Part shown: one piece after another, positions 54,936-63,354 of the stretch
Layout of the letters: every line of letters begins with the position of its first letter
Position numbering within the stretch: the stretch's first letter is position 1
NCBI RefSeq assembly: GCF_022747945.1
Contig: NZ_JALDST010000001.1
Coordinates: 4,712,001 to 4,776,000, forward strand
Reading direction: 5' to 3'
DNA: 64,000 nucleotides
Origin: Micromonospora sp. R77
GTDB lineage: Bacteria > Actinomycetota > Actinomycetes > Mycobacteriales > Micromonosporaceae
Translations under genes and position numbers: made by a program
The notes under the pieces: generated by a model
Database searches by the model: none
Told to the model about the DNA's origin: nothing
Seen by the model: only the letters and a program-made list of their open reading frames with translations

Positions 54936-56453
54936 TTGTCCGCCGATCCGTTCTTCGCCGACAGCGGCCTGCGCCGCGGTCGGCTCGGCACCGCCCATCT
55001 GGTGTTCTTCACCGTCGCCGCCTCCGCCCCGCTGACCGTGCTCGGTGGTGGCGTCACGACGACCTACGCCGTCACCGGCAACGTCGGCACGGCGCTCAGC
55101 TTCGTGCTGCTCGCCGTCGTGCTGGCCGTCTTCGCCGTCGGCTACGCGGCGATGAGCCGGTACGTGGCCAACGCCGGCGCCTTCTACGCGTACATCGCCA
55201 ACGGTCTCGGTCGCGCGGGGGGCGTGGCCGGCTCCGGCATCGCGCTGGCCGCCTACAACGCCATCCAGATCGGCCTCTACGGCCTGCTCGGCTTCGTCCT
55301 CAAGGACTTCATGGCCAGCAAGTTCGACCTCGACCTGTCCTGGTGGGTCTGGGCCGTGATGGCCTGGATCGTCGTCGGCCTCCTCGGCGTCCTGCGGATC
55401 GACCTGAACGCCACCGTGCTGGCCGTCCTGCTCGGCCTGGAGTGCATCGTCGTGCTCATCTTCGACGTGATCTCCTTCGGTCACCCGGCCGGCGGCACGG
55501 TCACCTTCGACGGCATCCTGCCCGGCAACCTCTTCACCGCCGGCTTCGGCGCGGTCTTCGCGCTCGGCATCGCGGCCTTCACCGGCTTCGAGAGTGGCGC
55601 CATCTACAGCGAGGAGGTCAAGGACCCGCGGCGCACCGTGGCCCGGGCCACCTACATCGCGGTCGCCTTCACCGGTCTCTTCTACGCCTTCTCGGCCTGG
55701 TCGCTGACCGTCCTCACCGGTCCGGAGAACGCCGCCAAGGCGTCCGCCGAGGCGGGCCCCGGTGTGATCTTCGGCGCACTCGGCCAGTACGCCGGCAGCG
55801 CCGTCGCGGACATCGCGAACGTCCTCTTCGTCACCTCGGTGCTGGCCGCCCTGCTGTCGTTCCACAACGGCGTGGCCCGTTACCTGTTCGCGCTGGGCCG
55901 GGAGAACGTGCTGCCGCGCTTCCTGGGCGCCACCTCGAACCGGTCCGGTGCCCCGGTCGCCGGCTCGATCGTGCAGAGCGTGCTGGCGATCGCCGTCTTC
56001 ATGACGTTCGCTGTCGCCGGCCGGGACCCGCTGCTCGACCTGTTCACCTGGCTCTCCGGCTCGGCGGCGGTCGGCGTGGTGCTGCTGATGACGCTGACCT
56101 CGGCCTCGGTGGTCGGTTTCTTCCGGGGCCGCTCCGGACCGGAGTCGCTGTGGCAGCGGCTCATCGCCCCGGTTCTCGGCACCCTGCTGCTGGGCACCGT
56201 CCTCGTCGTGATGCTGGTCAACTTCGACGCGCTGCTGGCGCCGGACACCGCCGCGTACCTGAAGTGGCTGCTGCCGGCCATCCCGATGGCCGCCGCGCTG
56301 ATCGGCCTGCTCTGGGGCGTCGTGCTGAAGTCCATCCGGCCCGAGGCGTACGCCCGGATCGGCCGGGTCGCGGAGGAGGGCCTGCACGAGCCGGGCCTGC
56401 ACCCCGTGCCCGAGCCGGAGCGGCCGCTCTGGGCTCCGGCCAGCCACCGCTGA
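54936..56453 (+). CDS. APC-superfamily amino-acid permease
   Basis: 505 residues, about 12 transmembrane helices. Early motifs: GTAHLVFFTVAASAPLTVLGGG and AFYAYIANGLGR. Mid motif FTGFESGAIYSEEVKDPRRTV, and then FHNGVARYLFALGRENVLP, typical of amino-acid/polyamine transporters of the YhdG/SteT type. TTG start preferred: GGAGAG lies 5 bases ahead, and sequence before it looks non-coding. The substrate is unknown. Confidence 0.88.
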   Translation: MSADPFFADSGLRRGRLGTAHLVFFTVAASAPLTVLGGGVTTTYAVTGNVGTALSFVLLAVVLAVFAVGYAAMSRYVANAGAFYAYIANGLGRAGGVAGSGIALAAYNAIQIGLYGLLGFVLKDFMASKFDLDLSWWVWAVMAWIVVGLLGVLRIDLNATVLAVLLGLECIVVLIFDVISFGHPAGGTVTFDGILPGNLFTAGFGAVFALGIAAFTGFESGAIYSEEVKDPRRTVARATYIAVAFTGLFYAFSAWSLTVLTGPENAAKASAEAGPGVIFGALGQYAGSAVADIANVLFVTSVLAALLSFHNGVARYLFALGRENVLPRFLGATSNRSGAPVAGSIVQSVLAIAVFMTFAVAGRDPLLDLFTWLSGSAAVGVVLLMTLTSASVVGFFRGRSGPESLWQRLIAPVLGTLLLGTVLVVMLVNFDALLAPDTAAYLKWLLPAIPMAAALIGLLWGVVLKSIRPEAYARIGRVAEEGLHEPGLHPVPEPERPLWAPASHR

Positions 56454-56463
56454 CGCCGACCGA

Positions 56464-56499
56464 CGAACGGCCCGACCGCATCAGCGGTCGGGCCGTTCG
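56464..56499. terminator. 16-bp perfect hairpin between convergent genes
   Basis: CGAACGGCCCGACCGC (56464-56479) pairs with 56484-56499 around ATCA, 10 bases after the permease stop and 14 before the lipase stop. Confidence 0.8.
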
Positions 56500-56513
56500 G
56501 TGTTCCTGGCGGG

Positions 56514-57308
56514 TCAGCCGGTTGCCGCGGCGAGCGCCGGCAGGTAGCCGCCGGAGTACCCGGCGGCCTTCGGGTGGTACGACTCGACGACCGGGAAGGT
56601 GGTCCCGTTGATCCACGGGGTGGACGCACAGACCCCGTGCCCGGCGAACCGGCCGCGTACGTCGACGTAGCTGAACCCGGCCGCGCCGGCCCGGGCGGAG
56701 ATCACCCCGGACATGGTGTCCGAGCCGCCGTTGAGCAGGCTCCGCTTGTACTCGCTGATGCTGCCGAAGCCGCAGGAGCCCAGCTCGAACAGGCGTGGGT
56801 AGCCCAGCACCACCACCCGGGCACCGGGTGCCCGGCTGCGGATCGCCCGGTACGTCTCGTCCAGCCGTCCCGGCAGGGTGTTGCTGATGTACGCCTTGGC
56901 CGTGTTCACCGCGCTCAGGCAGCTGCTGTCGCTGCCCAGCCGGCAGGTGGTCACCACGTTGGCGAAGCCGGCGTCGTTGCCGCCGATGGAGATGGTGACC
57001 AGGTCGGTGCCGGAGTTCAACGCGCCGAGCTGGTTGTTCAGCACCTCCCGGGTGGTGGCCCCGGAGCAGGCGACGAACTGGAAGCTGGCCACGGTGTGGC
57101 TGTTCACCCAGAGCCGCGGGTACGACTGCGGGCTGCGCAGGCAGGAGCCGCTGGTGCCGTCGTAGTTGTTGGTGCCGACGCCGGAGGAGTAGGAGTCGCC
57201 GAGGGCGGCGTAGTCGGTGCCGGCGGCGGAGGCGGGGGCGGCGAGGCCGAGGGCGAGCAGGAGCCCGGCGGTGAGGCTGCCGAGGGCGGGGAGCAGGCGA
57301 CGGGGCAT
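56514..57308 (-). CDS. secreted SGNH-hydrolase lipase/esterase
   Basis: 264 residues. Sec signal at about 1-29 (LLLALGLAAPASAAG). Block I ALGDSYSSGVG with catalytic Ser39, block III TISIGGNDAGF with Asn, block V VESYHPKAAGYSGG with His. Six Cys fit the three disulfides of the Streptomyces secreted lipases of this type. Acts on extracellular short- to medium-chain esters or lipids. Confidence 0.93.
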   Translation of the reverse strand: MPRRLLPALGSLTAGLLLALGLAAPASAAGTDYAALGDSYSSGVGTNNYDGTSGSCLRSPQSYPRLWVNSHTVASFQFVACSGATTREVLNNQLGALNSGTDLVTISIGGNDAGFANVVTTCRLGSDSSCLSAVNTAKAYISNTLPGRLDETYRAIRSRAPGARVVVLGYPRLFELGSCGFGSISEYKRSLLNGGSDTMSGVISARAGAAGFSYVDVRGRFAGHGVCASTPWINGTTFPVVESYHPKAAGYSGGYLPALAAATG

Positions 57309-57477
57309 TCATGACCTCCGGTGTGGGGGAGGTCACTTCGTAACACGTCGTCTACTCGCTGGTAACATCCTCGGCGCCGGATTCGGCACCGGGTGGAAAT
57401 GTGCTCCGCGCAGGCTTGCCGAGGCGGATTTTATGGACGATCATCTATGCCTTTGCGCGCGGAAGGCCCGCGCACGC

Positions 57478-57507
57478 GACGGCGGCCCGGTGATCCGGGC
57501 CGCCGTC
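57478..57507 (-). terminator. 13-bp hairpin after the 57529 gene
   Basis: GACGGCGGCCCGG (57478-57490) pairs with 57495-57507 around TGAT, 22 bases beyond the stop of the gene at 57529. The remaining 57309-57477 upstream of the lipase shows only a slightly A/T-richer promoter-like stretch. Confidence 0.7.
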
Positions 57508-57528
57508 AGCGGTTCAGGTTGTGGGTCG

Positions 57529-57924
57529 TCAGCCGCGCCGGCTGACCCCTTCCGGGTGCATGCCGGTCGCCTCCTCCAGCGCGTTGTCCGGCAGGTCGCC
57601 CCCGGCGCTGTCGTCCGGGAAGGACCGCCGGGCCGGCGCCGGGTCGGGCGGTGCGCCCGGCCCCGCCTCGGTGGTCCGGGTCGGCTCCACCGGGCCGAAC
57701 CCGTGCCGCCCGGCCGCCGGCCCCGGAGTGGCGGGCGCGCCGGCCCGCCGGTCCACCCGCCGGCCGTCCGACACGGCGGTCTCCTCGCTGCCGGAGTCCA
57801 TCGGCGAGTCCTCGCCGACGCCCCACGGCGGACCGGCGTCGAACCCGTCGGTGGTGCCCCACGGGGCGACCGACTCCGGCCCCCGCCCGTCGGCGTCCCC
57901 GCCCGACTTCTTCTTCCTGCTCAT
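57529..57924 (-). CDS. disordered hydrophilic protein
   Basis: 131 residues, no helix or domain motif, Gly/Pro/Asp/Arg-rich, starting MSRKKKSGGDADG. The ATG at 57924 has GAGGTGG just ahead. Such proteins are common in this lineage and have no known role. It could be a false call, though base composition supports coding. Confidence 0.55.
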   Translation of the reverse strand: MSRKKKSGGDADGRGPESVAPWGTTDGFDAGPPWGVGEDSPMDSGSEETAVSDGRRVDRRAGAPATPGPAAGRHGFGPVEPTRTTEAGPGAPPDPAPARRSFPDDSAGGDLPDNALEEATGMHPEGVSRRG

Positions 57925-58052
57925 CGCCACCTCGCTGGTCGCTCCTGGGGTGCCCACGCCGATCGGTCGTGACCGCCGCCGGCATGCCGGCGTGCGCCGG
58001 GTGGTCCCCGGCGGGCCGGAGCCGGCGGGCGGCGACGCGCCGCGCCGCCGGA

Positions 58053-58072
58053 GCCCCACCTCGTCGTGGGGC
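58053..58072 (-). terminator. hairpin between the 58099 and 57924 genes
   Basis: GCCCCAC (58053-58059) pairs with GTGGGGC (58066-58072), 6-base loop, 27 bases after the stop of the membrane protein gene. Confidence 0.45.
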
Positions 58073-58098
58073 CCCGGCCGCGGGGCGCGTCGGCGTGG

Positions 58099-58728
58099 TC
58101 AGCTGCCGGACATCGCCATGTGCCGCTTGGCGGCACCCATCGCGGCCACCTTGCCGATCGTCTTCGGCGCGGCCATCAGCCCACCGGCCCGGCCGAGCAT
58201 CCCGCGGAACACCTGGGACGGCTTCTGCTGTTCGCTCATGTACGCCGTCACCACCACCAGCGCGCCCGTCATCGCCGGGATCGCCCACTGGAGCAGCTTC
58301 ATCTGCCGCTGGCTGGCCGCCACGTTCGCCGGCGTCTGGTAGTGCGGCTCGGTGATGCCCTCGACGGGCGGGTTGCCCGCCTTCTCCAACCGCATGCCGA
58401 GCAACCGGCTGTAACCGGTCACCGCGAGCGCGCCCACGGTCAGCGCGGTCTTCACCACGCTCATCTTGGCCACGCCCGCCTGGGCAGCGACCCGGGGACT
58501 CTCGGTCACCAGTTCGCCCACCGCGCCGGCCAGGTGGGCGCCGATGGCCGCGGCGTTCACCGGGGTCCAGCGGGCCCAGCCCGCCGAGGCCACCGGGAGC
58601 CGCTGCGTCGAGTCGTCGATCCGTGCCGCCGCGCCGTTGACGCCGAGCGCTCCCATCAGCGAGCCACCGAACCAGGCCGCCAGGCCCAGGTCGTGCATCG
58701 AGCGCAGTGCGGTGTGCCGTTCGGACAT
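58099..58728 (-). CDS. membrane-associated protein of unknown function
   Basis: 209 residues. Hydrophobic stretches near 14-32, 58-72, 92-104 and 148-163 (WAIPAMTGALVVVTAYM); a basic C-terminus. Sequence begins MSERHTALRSMHDLGLAAWFGG. I know of similar conserved hypothetical actinobacterial proteins but cannot name a domain. Convergent with nothing; the upstream region holds the remnant described next. Confidence 0.7.
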   Translation of the reverse strand: MSERHTALRSMHDLGLAAWFGGSLMGALGVNGAAARIDDSTQRLPVASAGWARWTPVNAAAIGAHLAGAVGELVTESPRVAAQAGVAKMSVVKTALTVGALAVTGYSRLLGMRLEKAGNPPVEGITEPHYQTPANVAASQRQMKLLQWAIPAMTGALVVVTAYMSEQQKPSQVFRGMLGRAGGLMAAPKTIGKVAAMGAAKRHMAMSGS

Positions 58729-58889
58729 CTGTGATCCCCCTCCACCGTGTTCGGGCGGTGCCGCTTACCCGCCATCCGCGCTGCTACGCCCCCGGTTTCT
58801 GCCGGCGTGGGATTCGCCGCCGGGGGGATGGGGAAGGATCGCACGGGTGACCGGTCTGCGGGTGTCGACCCTGGCCTCGGCGATGGTGG

Positions 58890-59030
58890 CCCACGCGGCC
58901 GGCTGGCCGGCCTGCCGGTGGAGGAGTTCTGCGACGCGCTGCTGGCCGAGCTGGTCGACGTGCCGAGCGACGACATCGCCCTGCTCGTGCTCCGGGTCGC
59001 CGGCGGTCCGGCGCGTCGGCCGCCGCCCCG
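58890..59030 (+). pseudogene. 3' remnant of a SpoIIE-type PP2C phosphatase
   Basis: Within the 320-base stretch between the membrane protein and the next hydrolase, the plus strand reads LAGLPVEEFCDALLAELVD followed by DDIALLVLRVAG. This is the last 35-40 residues of a SpoIIE-type phosphatase; compare DDIALLVMR ending the gene at 33613. No catalytic part is present upstream, so it is a decay remnant. The rest of 58729-59048 shows nothing else. Confidence 0.6.
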
Positions 59031-59048
59031 GTTTGCGCGCGGCGCCGG

Positions 59049-59911
59049 TCAGCGGCGGGGCAGGCCGGCGGCGAAGTCGGCCACGCGGTCGGCCAGCGGC
59101 GTCGCCGCGCGGACCCAGGTGAAGTGGTCCAGCAGGGCGCCGGCCTCGGCCACCGTGTAGCGGTGCCGGGTCACCGGGGCGGCGGTCAGCTTGCCGCAGA
59201 GGTGGTCCAGGGTGGGGTGCGGCGTGTACTGGTCGTCGTCGACGCTGACCGCCAGCACCGGGGTCCGGACGGTGCGCAGGGCCGCCTCGGCGTCCACCCC
59301 GTCGAGCCGGGGGAACCGGCCGGTCCGCGCGGTGTACGCCCAGTCCCGGATCACCCCGCGCGCCTGCCGCCCGCCGAATCCCCAGCCGGGCCAGACGCCG
59401 AGCAGCCGCGCGGTGGCGGCGATCCCCTGGGTGTACGGCAGCACGCCCCACCCGCGCAGACCCGGATAGCCGCGCCACCACGGCACCCCGACCGCGACCA
59501 GCGCGAGCCCGTCCACGGCGTCCGCGTCGTACAGGGCCTGGTGCAGCACCGCCACCTGCCCGCCGAGGGAGTGCCCGAGCAGCAGCCGGGTCCGGCCGTC
59601 CAGGCGGGGCTTGAGGGCGGCCAGCACCGCGTCGACGTCCCGGGCCAGCTCGGCGTAGCCGTACCGGCAGGAGCGGCTGGGGGCCGGGGTGCTCTCGCCG
59701 GTGCCGCGCAGGTCGGCCACGACGACGCCGAGCCCGGCGGCGCGCAGCGCGGCCGCGAACGGCCGGTAGTAGCGGCCCGCACGCCCATCGCCGGCCAGAT
59801 CACCACGACCGGCGCGTCCGGCACGCCCTCCGGGTCGGGGTACGTCTGCACCCCGATGCGGGCGCCGTCGACGTCGATGAACTCCTGCGTGTACTCCGGC
59901 TCCCCGCTCAC
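59049..59911 (-). CDS. alpha/beta hydrolase, one frameshift
   Basis: About 287 residues. The start is the GTG at 59911 (VSGEPEYTQEF onward), which reads to VIWPAMGVRA. At about 59785 one base is missing and the sequence continues YYRPFAAALRAAGLG, then DLRGTGES, nucleophile elbow LLGHSLGGQVAV, acid VSVDDDQY and His in LLDHFTWV. All triad elements are present on the two sides of the break, so the gene is probably intact in nature. Likely a lysophospholipase/esterase-type enzyme. TAGGGT, a -10-like box, lies just before the start. Confidence 0.75.
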
Positions 59912-59977
59912 CGCTCCACCCTACGCCGTAACCTACCGACGGGTAACCGGGGTGGAGCGGGTGGCCGACCGAGGGCT

Positions 59978-60039
59978 CCTGCTCCACCGGAGGTCTTAAC
60001 AGGGGGCCCCTGCTCGACCAGAGGCGTTAACAGGGGGCC
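59978..60039. repeat. 31-bp tandem repeat containing TTAACAGGGGGCC
   Basis: Two units, 59978-60008 and 60009-60039, differ at four of 31 positions and share TTAACAGGGGGCC at their right ends. It overlaps the end of the GT9 reading frame. Similar TTAAC/GGGGCCC sequences are, from memory, frequent between genes in Micromonosporaceae; they may act as terminators or dispersed repeats. Confidence 0.7.
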
Positions 60040-60962
60040 CGTCCTTCGGTCTGAGGCTGCGCTGCACGGCCGCGAGCACCGCCGGCACCTCCAGCTCCGC
60101 GAGCGCCGGATGGACGCCGGAGTCGTCCATGGCCGGCCGTGGCCCCACCCAGAGCGCCTGGTGCCACGGCCGGTCCGGCGGCGGCCCCCACTGCGCCGGC
60201 GGCACCGGCCCGAACAGCAGCACCGACGGGGTGCCGTAGCCGGTGGCCAGGTGCCCGATCCCGGTGTCACCGCTGACCACCAACCGGGCGTGCGCCACCA
60301 GCGCGGCCAGCTCGCCGACGTCGGTCGCCCCGGCCAGCACCGCGTCGGCGGGCAACCCGGCCCGCCGGGCCACCGCCACGGCGAGGTCCCGCTCGCCCGG
60401 ACTGCCGGTGACCACCACCCGGTGACCCCGGTCGGTCAGCGCGCGGGCCACCGCCGCGAACCGGTCCGGCGGCCAGCGCCGCTGGGCGGCCTTCGCCCCC
60501 GCGTGCACGATGCTCACCCCGGTCGGCAGCCGCCCCGGCGCCGGCCGGCGCAGCGCCAGGTCGGTGCGGTCGGCGGGGATGCCGTACCAGGCCAGCAGCC
60601 GGCACCAGCGGTCCACCTCGTGCTCGTCGGCGCCAGCGCGGGCCGTCCCGGTGCCCGGCGTCGGCGTCGGCGAAGGCGAGCAGCCGGCGCGGCCGGGCCT
60701 CGGCCAGCATCCGGTGCGACTGCGGGCCCCGGCCGTGCAGGTTGACCGCCAGGTCCGGCGGCGGGCCGGACCACGACAGGTGGCCCAGCCCGTCCGCCTC
60801 GACCAGCCGGTCCACCGCGCCGGTCAGCGCGACCAGCGGCGCCAACCAGCGCGGCGCGACCAGCGCCAGCTCCTCACCGGGGTACGCGGCACGCACCGCG
60901 CGCAGCGCCGGCACCCCGGTCGCGAGGTCACCGACGCCGAGCGCCCGCAGCACCAGGATCAC
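59996..60962 (-). CDS. GT9 family (heptosyltransferase-like) glycosyltransferase, frameshifted
   Basis: N-terminal half from the GTG at 60962: ILVLRALGVGDLATGVPALR, the GT9 opening, then LVAPRWLAPLVALTG and LAVNLHGRGPQSHRML. After a break near 60645 the second half runs WCRLLAWYGIPAD, VSIVHAGAKAAQRRWPPDRF, VVVTGSPGERDLA and VVSGDTGIGHLATGYGTPSVLLFGP, the ADP-heptose-binding C-terminal domain. It overlaps the SDR stop (GTGA). Transfers heptose to an unknown cell-surface acceptor. Confidence 0.8.
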
Positions 60963-61658
60963 GGGTACGACGACTCCTGCTCGGCGCAGACCACCAGTTC
61001 GCGTACCGCGCAGCCGGGCGGCTGGGAGAGCGCGAACAGGACCGCCTCGGCGGTGTCGGCCGGGTCGTTGAGGACGGCGTCCGGGCCGGGCCTGTACTGC
61101 TCGTCCCGGTCGTCGAAGAACGCCGTCCGCATCCCACCCGGGATCAGCAGCGTCACACCCACCTTCCCGGCCAGCTCGGCGGCGAGCGCCCGGGTGAAGC
61201 CGACCACCCCGAACTTCGCCGCGCAGTACGCGGTCGCGTCGCTGACCGCCTTCACGCCCAGCGTCGACGCCACGGTCACCACCGTGCCGTGCGCCTGCTC
61301 CAGCTCGGGCAGCGCGGCCCGGACCACCGCGGCGGTGCCGAGCAGGTTGATCGCCACGATCCGGTCCCAGGTCTCGCCCGGCACGTCGGCGAGTCGGCCG
61401 GGCACGTCCATCCCGGCGGCGGTCACCACCGCGTCCAGGCCGCCGGACCGCTCGGCCAGGTGCCGGGTGGCGGCCTCGGCGGCCCGCGGTGTCGGCCAGG
61501 TCGCACTGGATCCACGGCACCCCGTCGGCGGGGCGCTGCCGGTCCAGCACCAGCGGTCGGCCGCCGGCCCGGCCACCGCGGCGACGACCACCGCGCCCGA
61601 GCCCGCTGGACCCGCCGGTGACCAGGACGGTCGCCGCACCGTTCAGTTCGCTGCTCAT
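60959..61658 (-). CDS. short-chain dehydrogenase/reductase of the heptose cluster, frameshifted
   Basis: ATG at 61658: MSSELNGAATVLVTGGSSGLG with the TGxxxGxG cofactor motif. Frame breaks between about 61500 and 61610 separate this from the remainder, which is intact: DAVVTAAGMDVPG, NLLGTAAVVRA, SSer region VASTLGVKA, and YCAAK active site. Likely NAD(P)-dependent conversion of a sugar or nucleotide sugar for the same glycoconjugate. Co-translated with GT9 through GTGA. Confidence 0.72.
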
Positions 61659-61711
61659 GCCGCCGCCCACCGACGGCCGGCGACCGTTCCCGGACCTGAC
61701 GATCCGCTCGC

Positions 61712-63150
61712 TCATCGTGCCCCCTCCTCCGGTCGACGGGGCGACCGTCGTCCCGATGCCGGTTGCGCCACGGTCGTCGCCGGCCAGTCGCCGGAGCCCC
61801 GGCCCGCGCGCGCCGCGGCGATCATGTCGGTGGTGGACCGCCCGTCGAGGTAGGGCACCACCACGGTGTCGCCGCCCCAGCGCTGCACCAGGTCGGCCTC
61901 GGGCAGTTCCGCCTCGACGTAGTCGCCGCCCTTGACCCAGACGTCGGGACGCAGCCGGCCCAGCACCTGGTGCGGGGTCGACTCGTCGAAGACGACGACG
62001 CCGTCCACGCAGTCCAGCGCGGCCAGCAGCCCGGCCCGGTCGCGCTCCGGGTTGACCGGGCGCTCCGGTCCCTTCAGCCCTCGGACGCTGCGGTCGGAGT
62101 TGAGGCAGACCACCAGGCAGTCGCCGAGCCGGCGGGCCGCCTGGAGGGTGGCGACGTGCCCGGCGTGCAGGATGTCGAAGCAGCCGCCGGTGGCGACCAC
62201 GGTGCCGCCGTCGGCGCGTACCCTCGCCACCAGTTCCTCGGTGGTGCGGGCCGCGGCCAGGACGGGCCGCTGCCCCTGCCCACGGTGCAGCCCGGCGGCC
62301 CCGCCCGCCGCCACGTACGCGGACGCGGCGGCGACGGCCGCGCCGACCGCCTCGGCCACCGCGCCCCGTCACCGAGGGCCAGCGCGGCGGTGGCGGCGAA
62401 CCGGTCGCCCGCCCCGCAGGTGTCCTCGACCCGGTCGGCGGCGGGCGGCGGGACGACCAACAGCGGTGCTGCCGGAGTGGCAGAGCACCGCGCCGTCCCC
62501 GCCCATGGTTACCGCGACCGCGCCGACCCGCCAGCGTCGGCGCAGCGCGTGCCCGGCCCGGGTGGCGGTGGAGAGCGCGGAACGGCCCGGCGTCGCCGGT
62601 GAGCTGCCGCAGCTCGGCGAGGTTGGGGGTGGTCAGCCGGGCGCCGGCCACGGCGACGGGACCGCGCGGGTGCGGGTCCCACACCACCGGGGCGGGTGGC
62701 GGCCAGCGCCGCGCGCAACGTCGGCTGCCGGACCAGTCCGCGGCCGTAGTCGCTGACCAGCATGGCGGAGGCGTGGAGAGCAGCTCCAGCGTCGCGTCGG
62801 ACGGCTCGGCCGGCGACTGCGGGTCGCCGCCCCGGTCGAGCCGCGCAGGGTCTGCCCGCCGGAGCGGAGCCGGATCTTCTCGGCGGTCGCGCCGGGCAGC
62901 ATCGGGTACACCTCGACCCCGGCGTCGGCGAGATCTTCTCCAGCCGCGCGCCGCCGGCCGTCGGCGAGCGCGGTGACCAGGGCGACCTCGCCCGGGCCGC
63001 CGCGAGCAGGGCGGCCAGGCCGGGTGAGCAGGGCGGTCGGTCGCGGACCGTTCGTCCAGCCGGCGGGGGCGTCCGGCGACGCGGTCACCGCGCCGGCCAC
63101 GTCTCGAGCAGCGCGTCACCGACGGTCGGCGGCGAACACCGCGGCCGGTG
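61712..63150 (-). CDS. hldE: HldE-type heptose-7-phosphate kinase / heptose-1-phosphate adenylyltransferase, frameshifted
   Basis: Kinase half (RfaE1/PfkB) is scattered over frames: VGDALL near 63110, VALVTALAD, ATAEKIRLRSGGQTL, LVSDYGRGLVRQPTLR, TTPNLAELRQLTGD, and the catalytic DTCGAGDRFAATAAL. The adenylyltransferase half is continuous: VVATGGCFDILHAGHVATLQ with the HxGH motif, LNSDRSVRGLKGPERPV and WVKGGDY. At least four frame breaks between about 62340 and 63110. The upstream end is unclear. Produces ADP-heptose from sedoheptulose-derived phosphate. Confidence 0.78.
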
Positions 63151-63267
63151 CCGGGGCACCGCCGGGCGGACCGACCCGTTGCGGGTCTCGTCGAGCACCG
63201 TCGGCCGGTGTCCGTCGAGCCGCCCAGCCCGTCGGCCCCCGGTGCGGGTCCGCCCCGACGCCCGGTC

Positions 63268-63354
63268 GTGCCGTGGCCGTCAGCCCGTGGCCGTTGGTGC
63301 CGTGGCCGTTGGGCCGAGCCCGTTCGTGCCGTGGCCGTTGAGGCCGTCGGGCAG
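63268..63354. repeat. 29-bp imperfect tandem repeat (3 units)
   Basis: GTGCCGTGGCCGT begins units at 63268, 63297 and 63326. On the minus strand it encodes a Gly/Thr/Asn/Ala-rich linker (NGHGTNG, TATAPTATG) at the C-terminal end of the SIS protein frame. As the period is not a multiple of three, copy-number slippage would change the frame. Confidence 0.6.
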
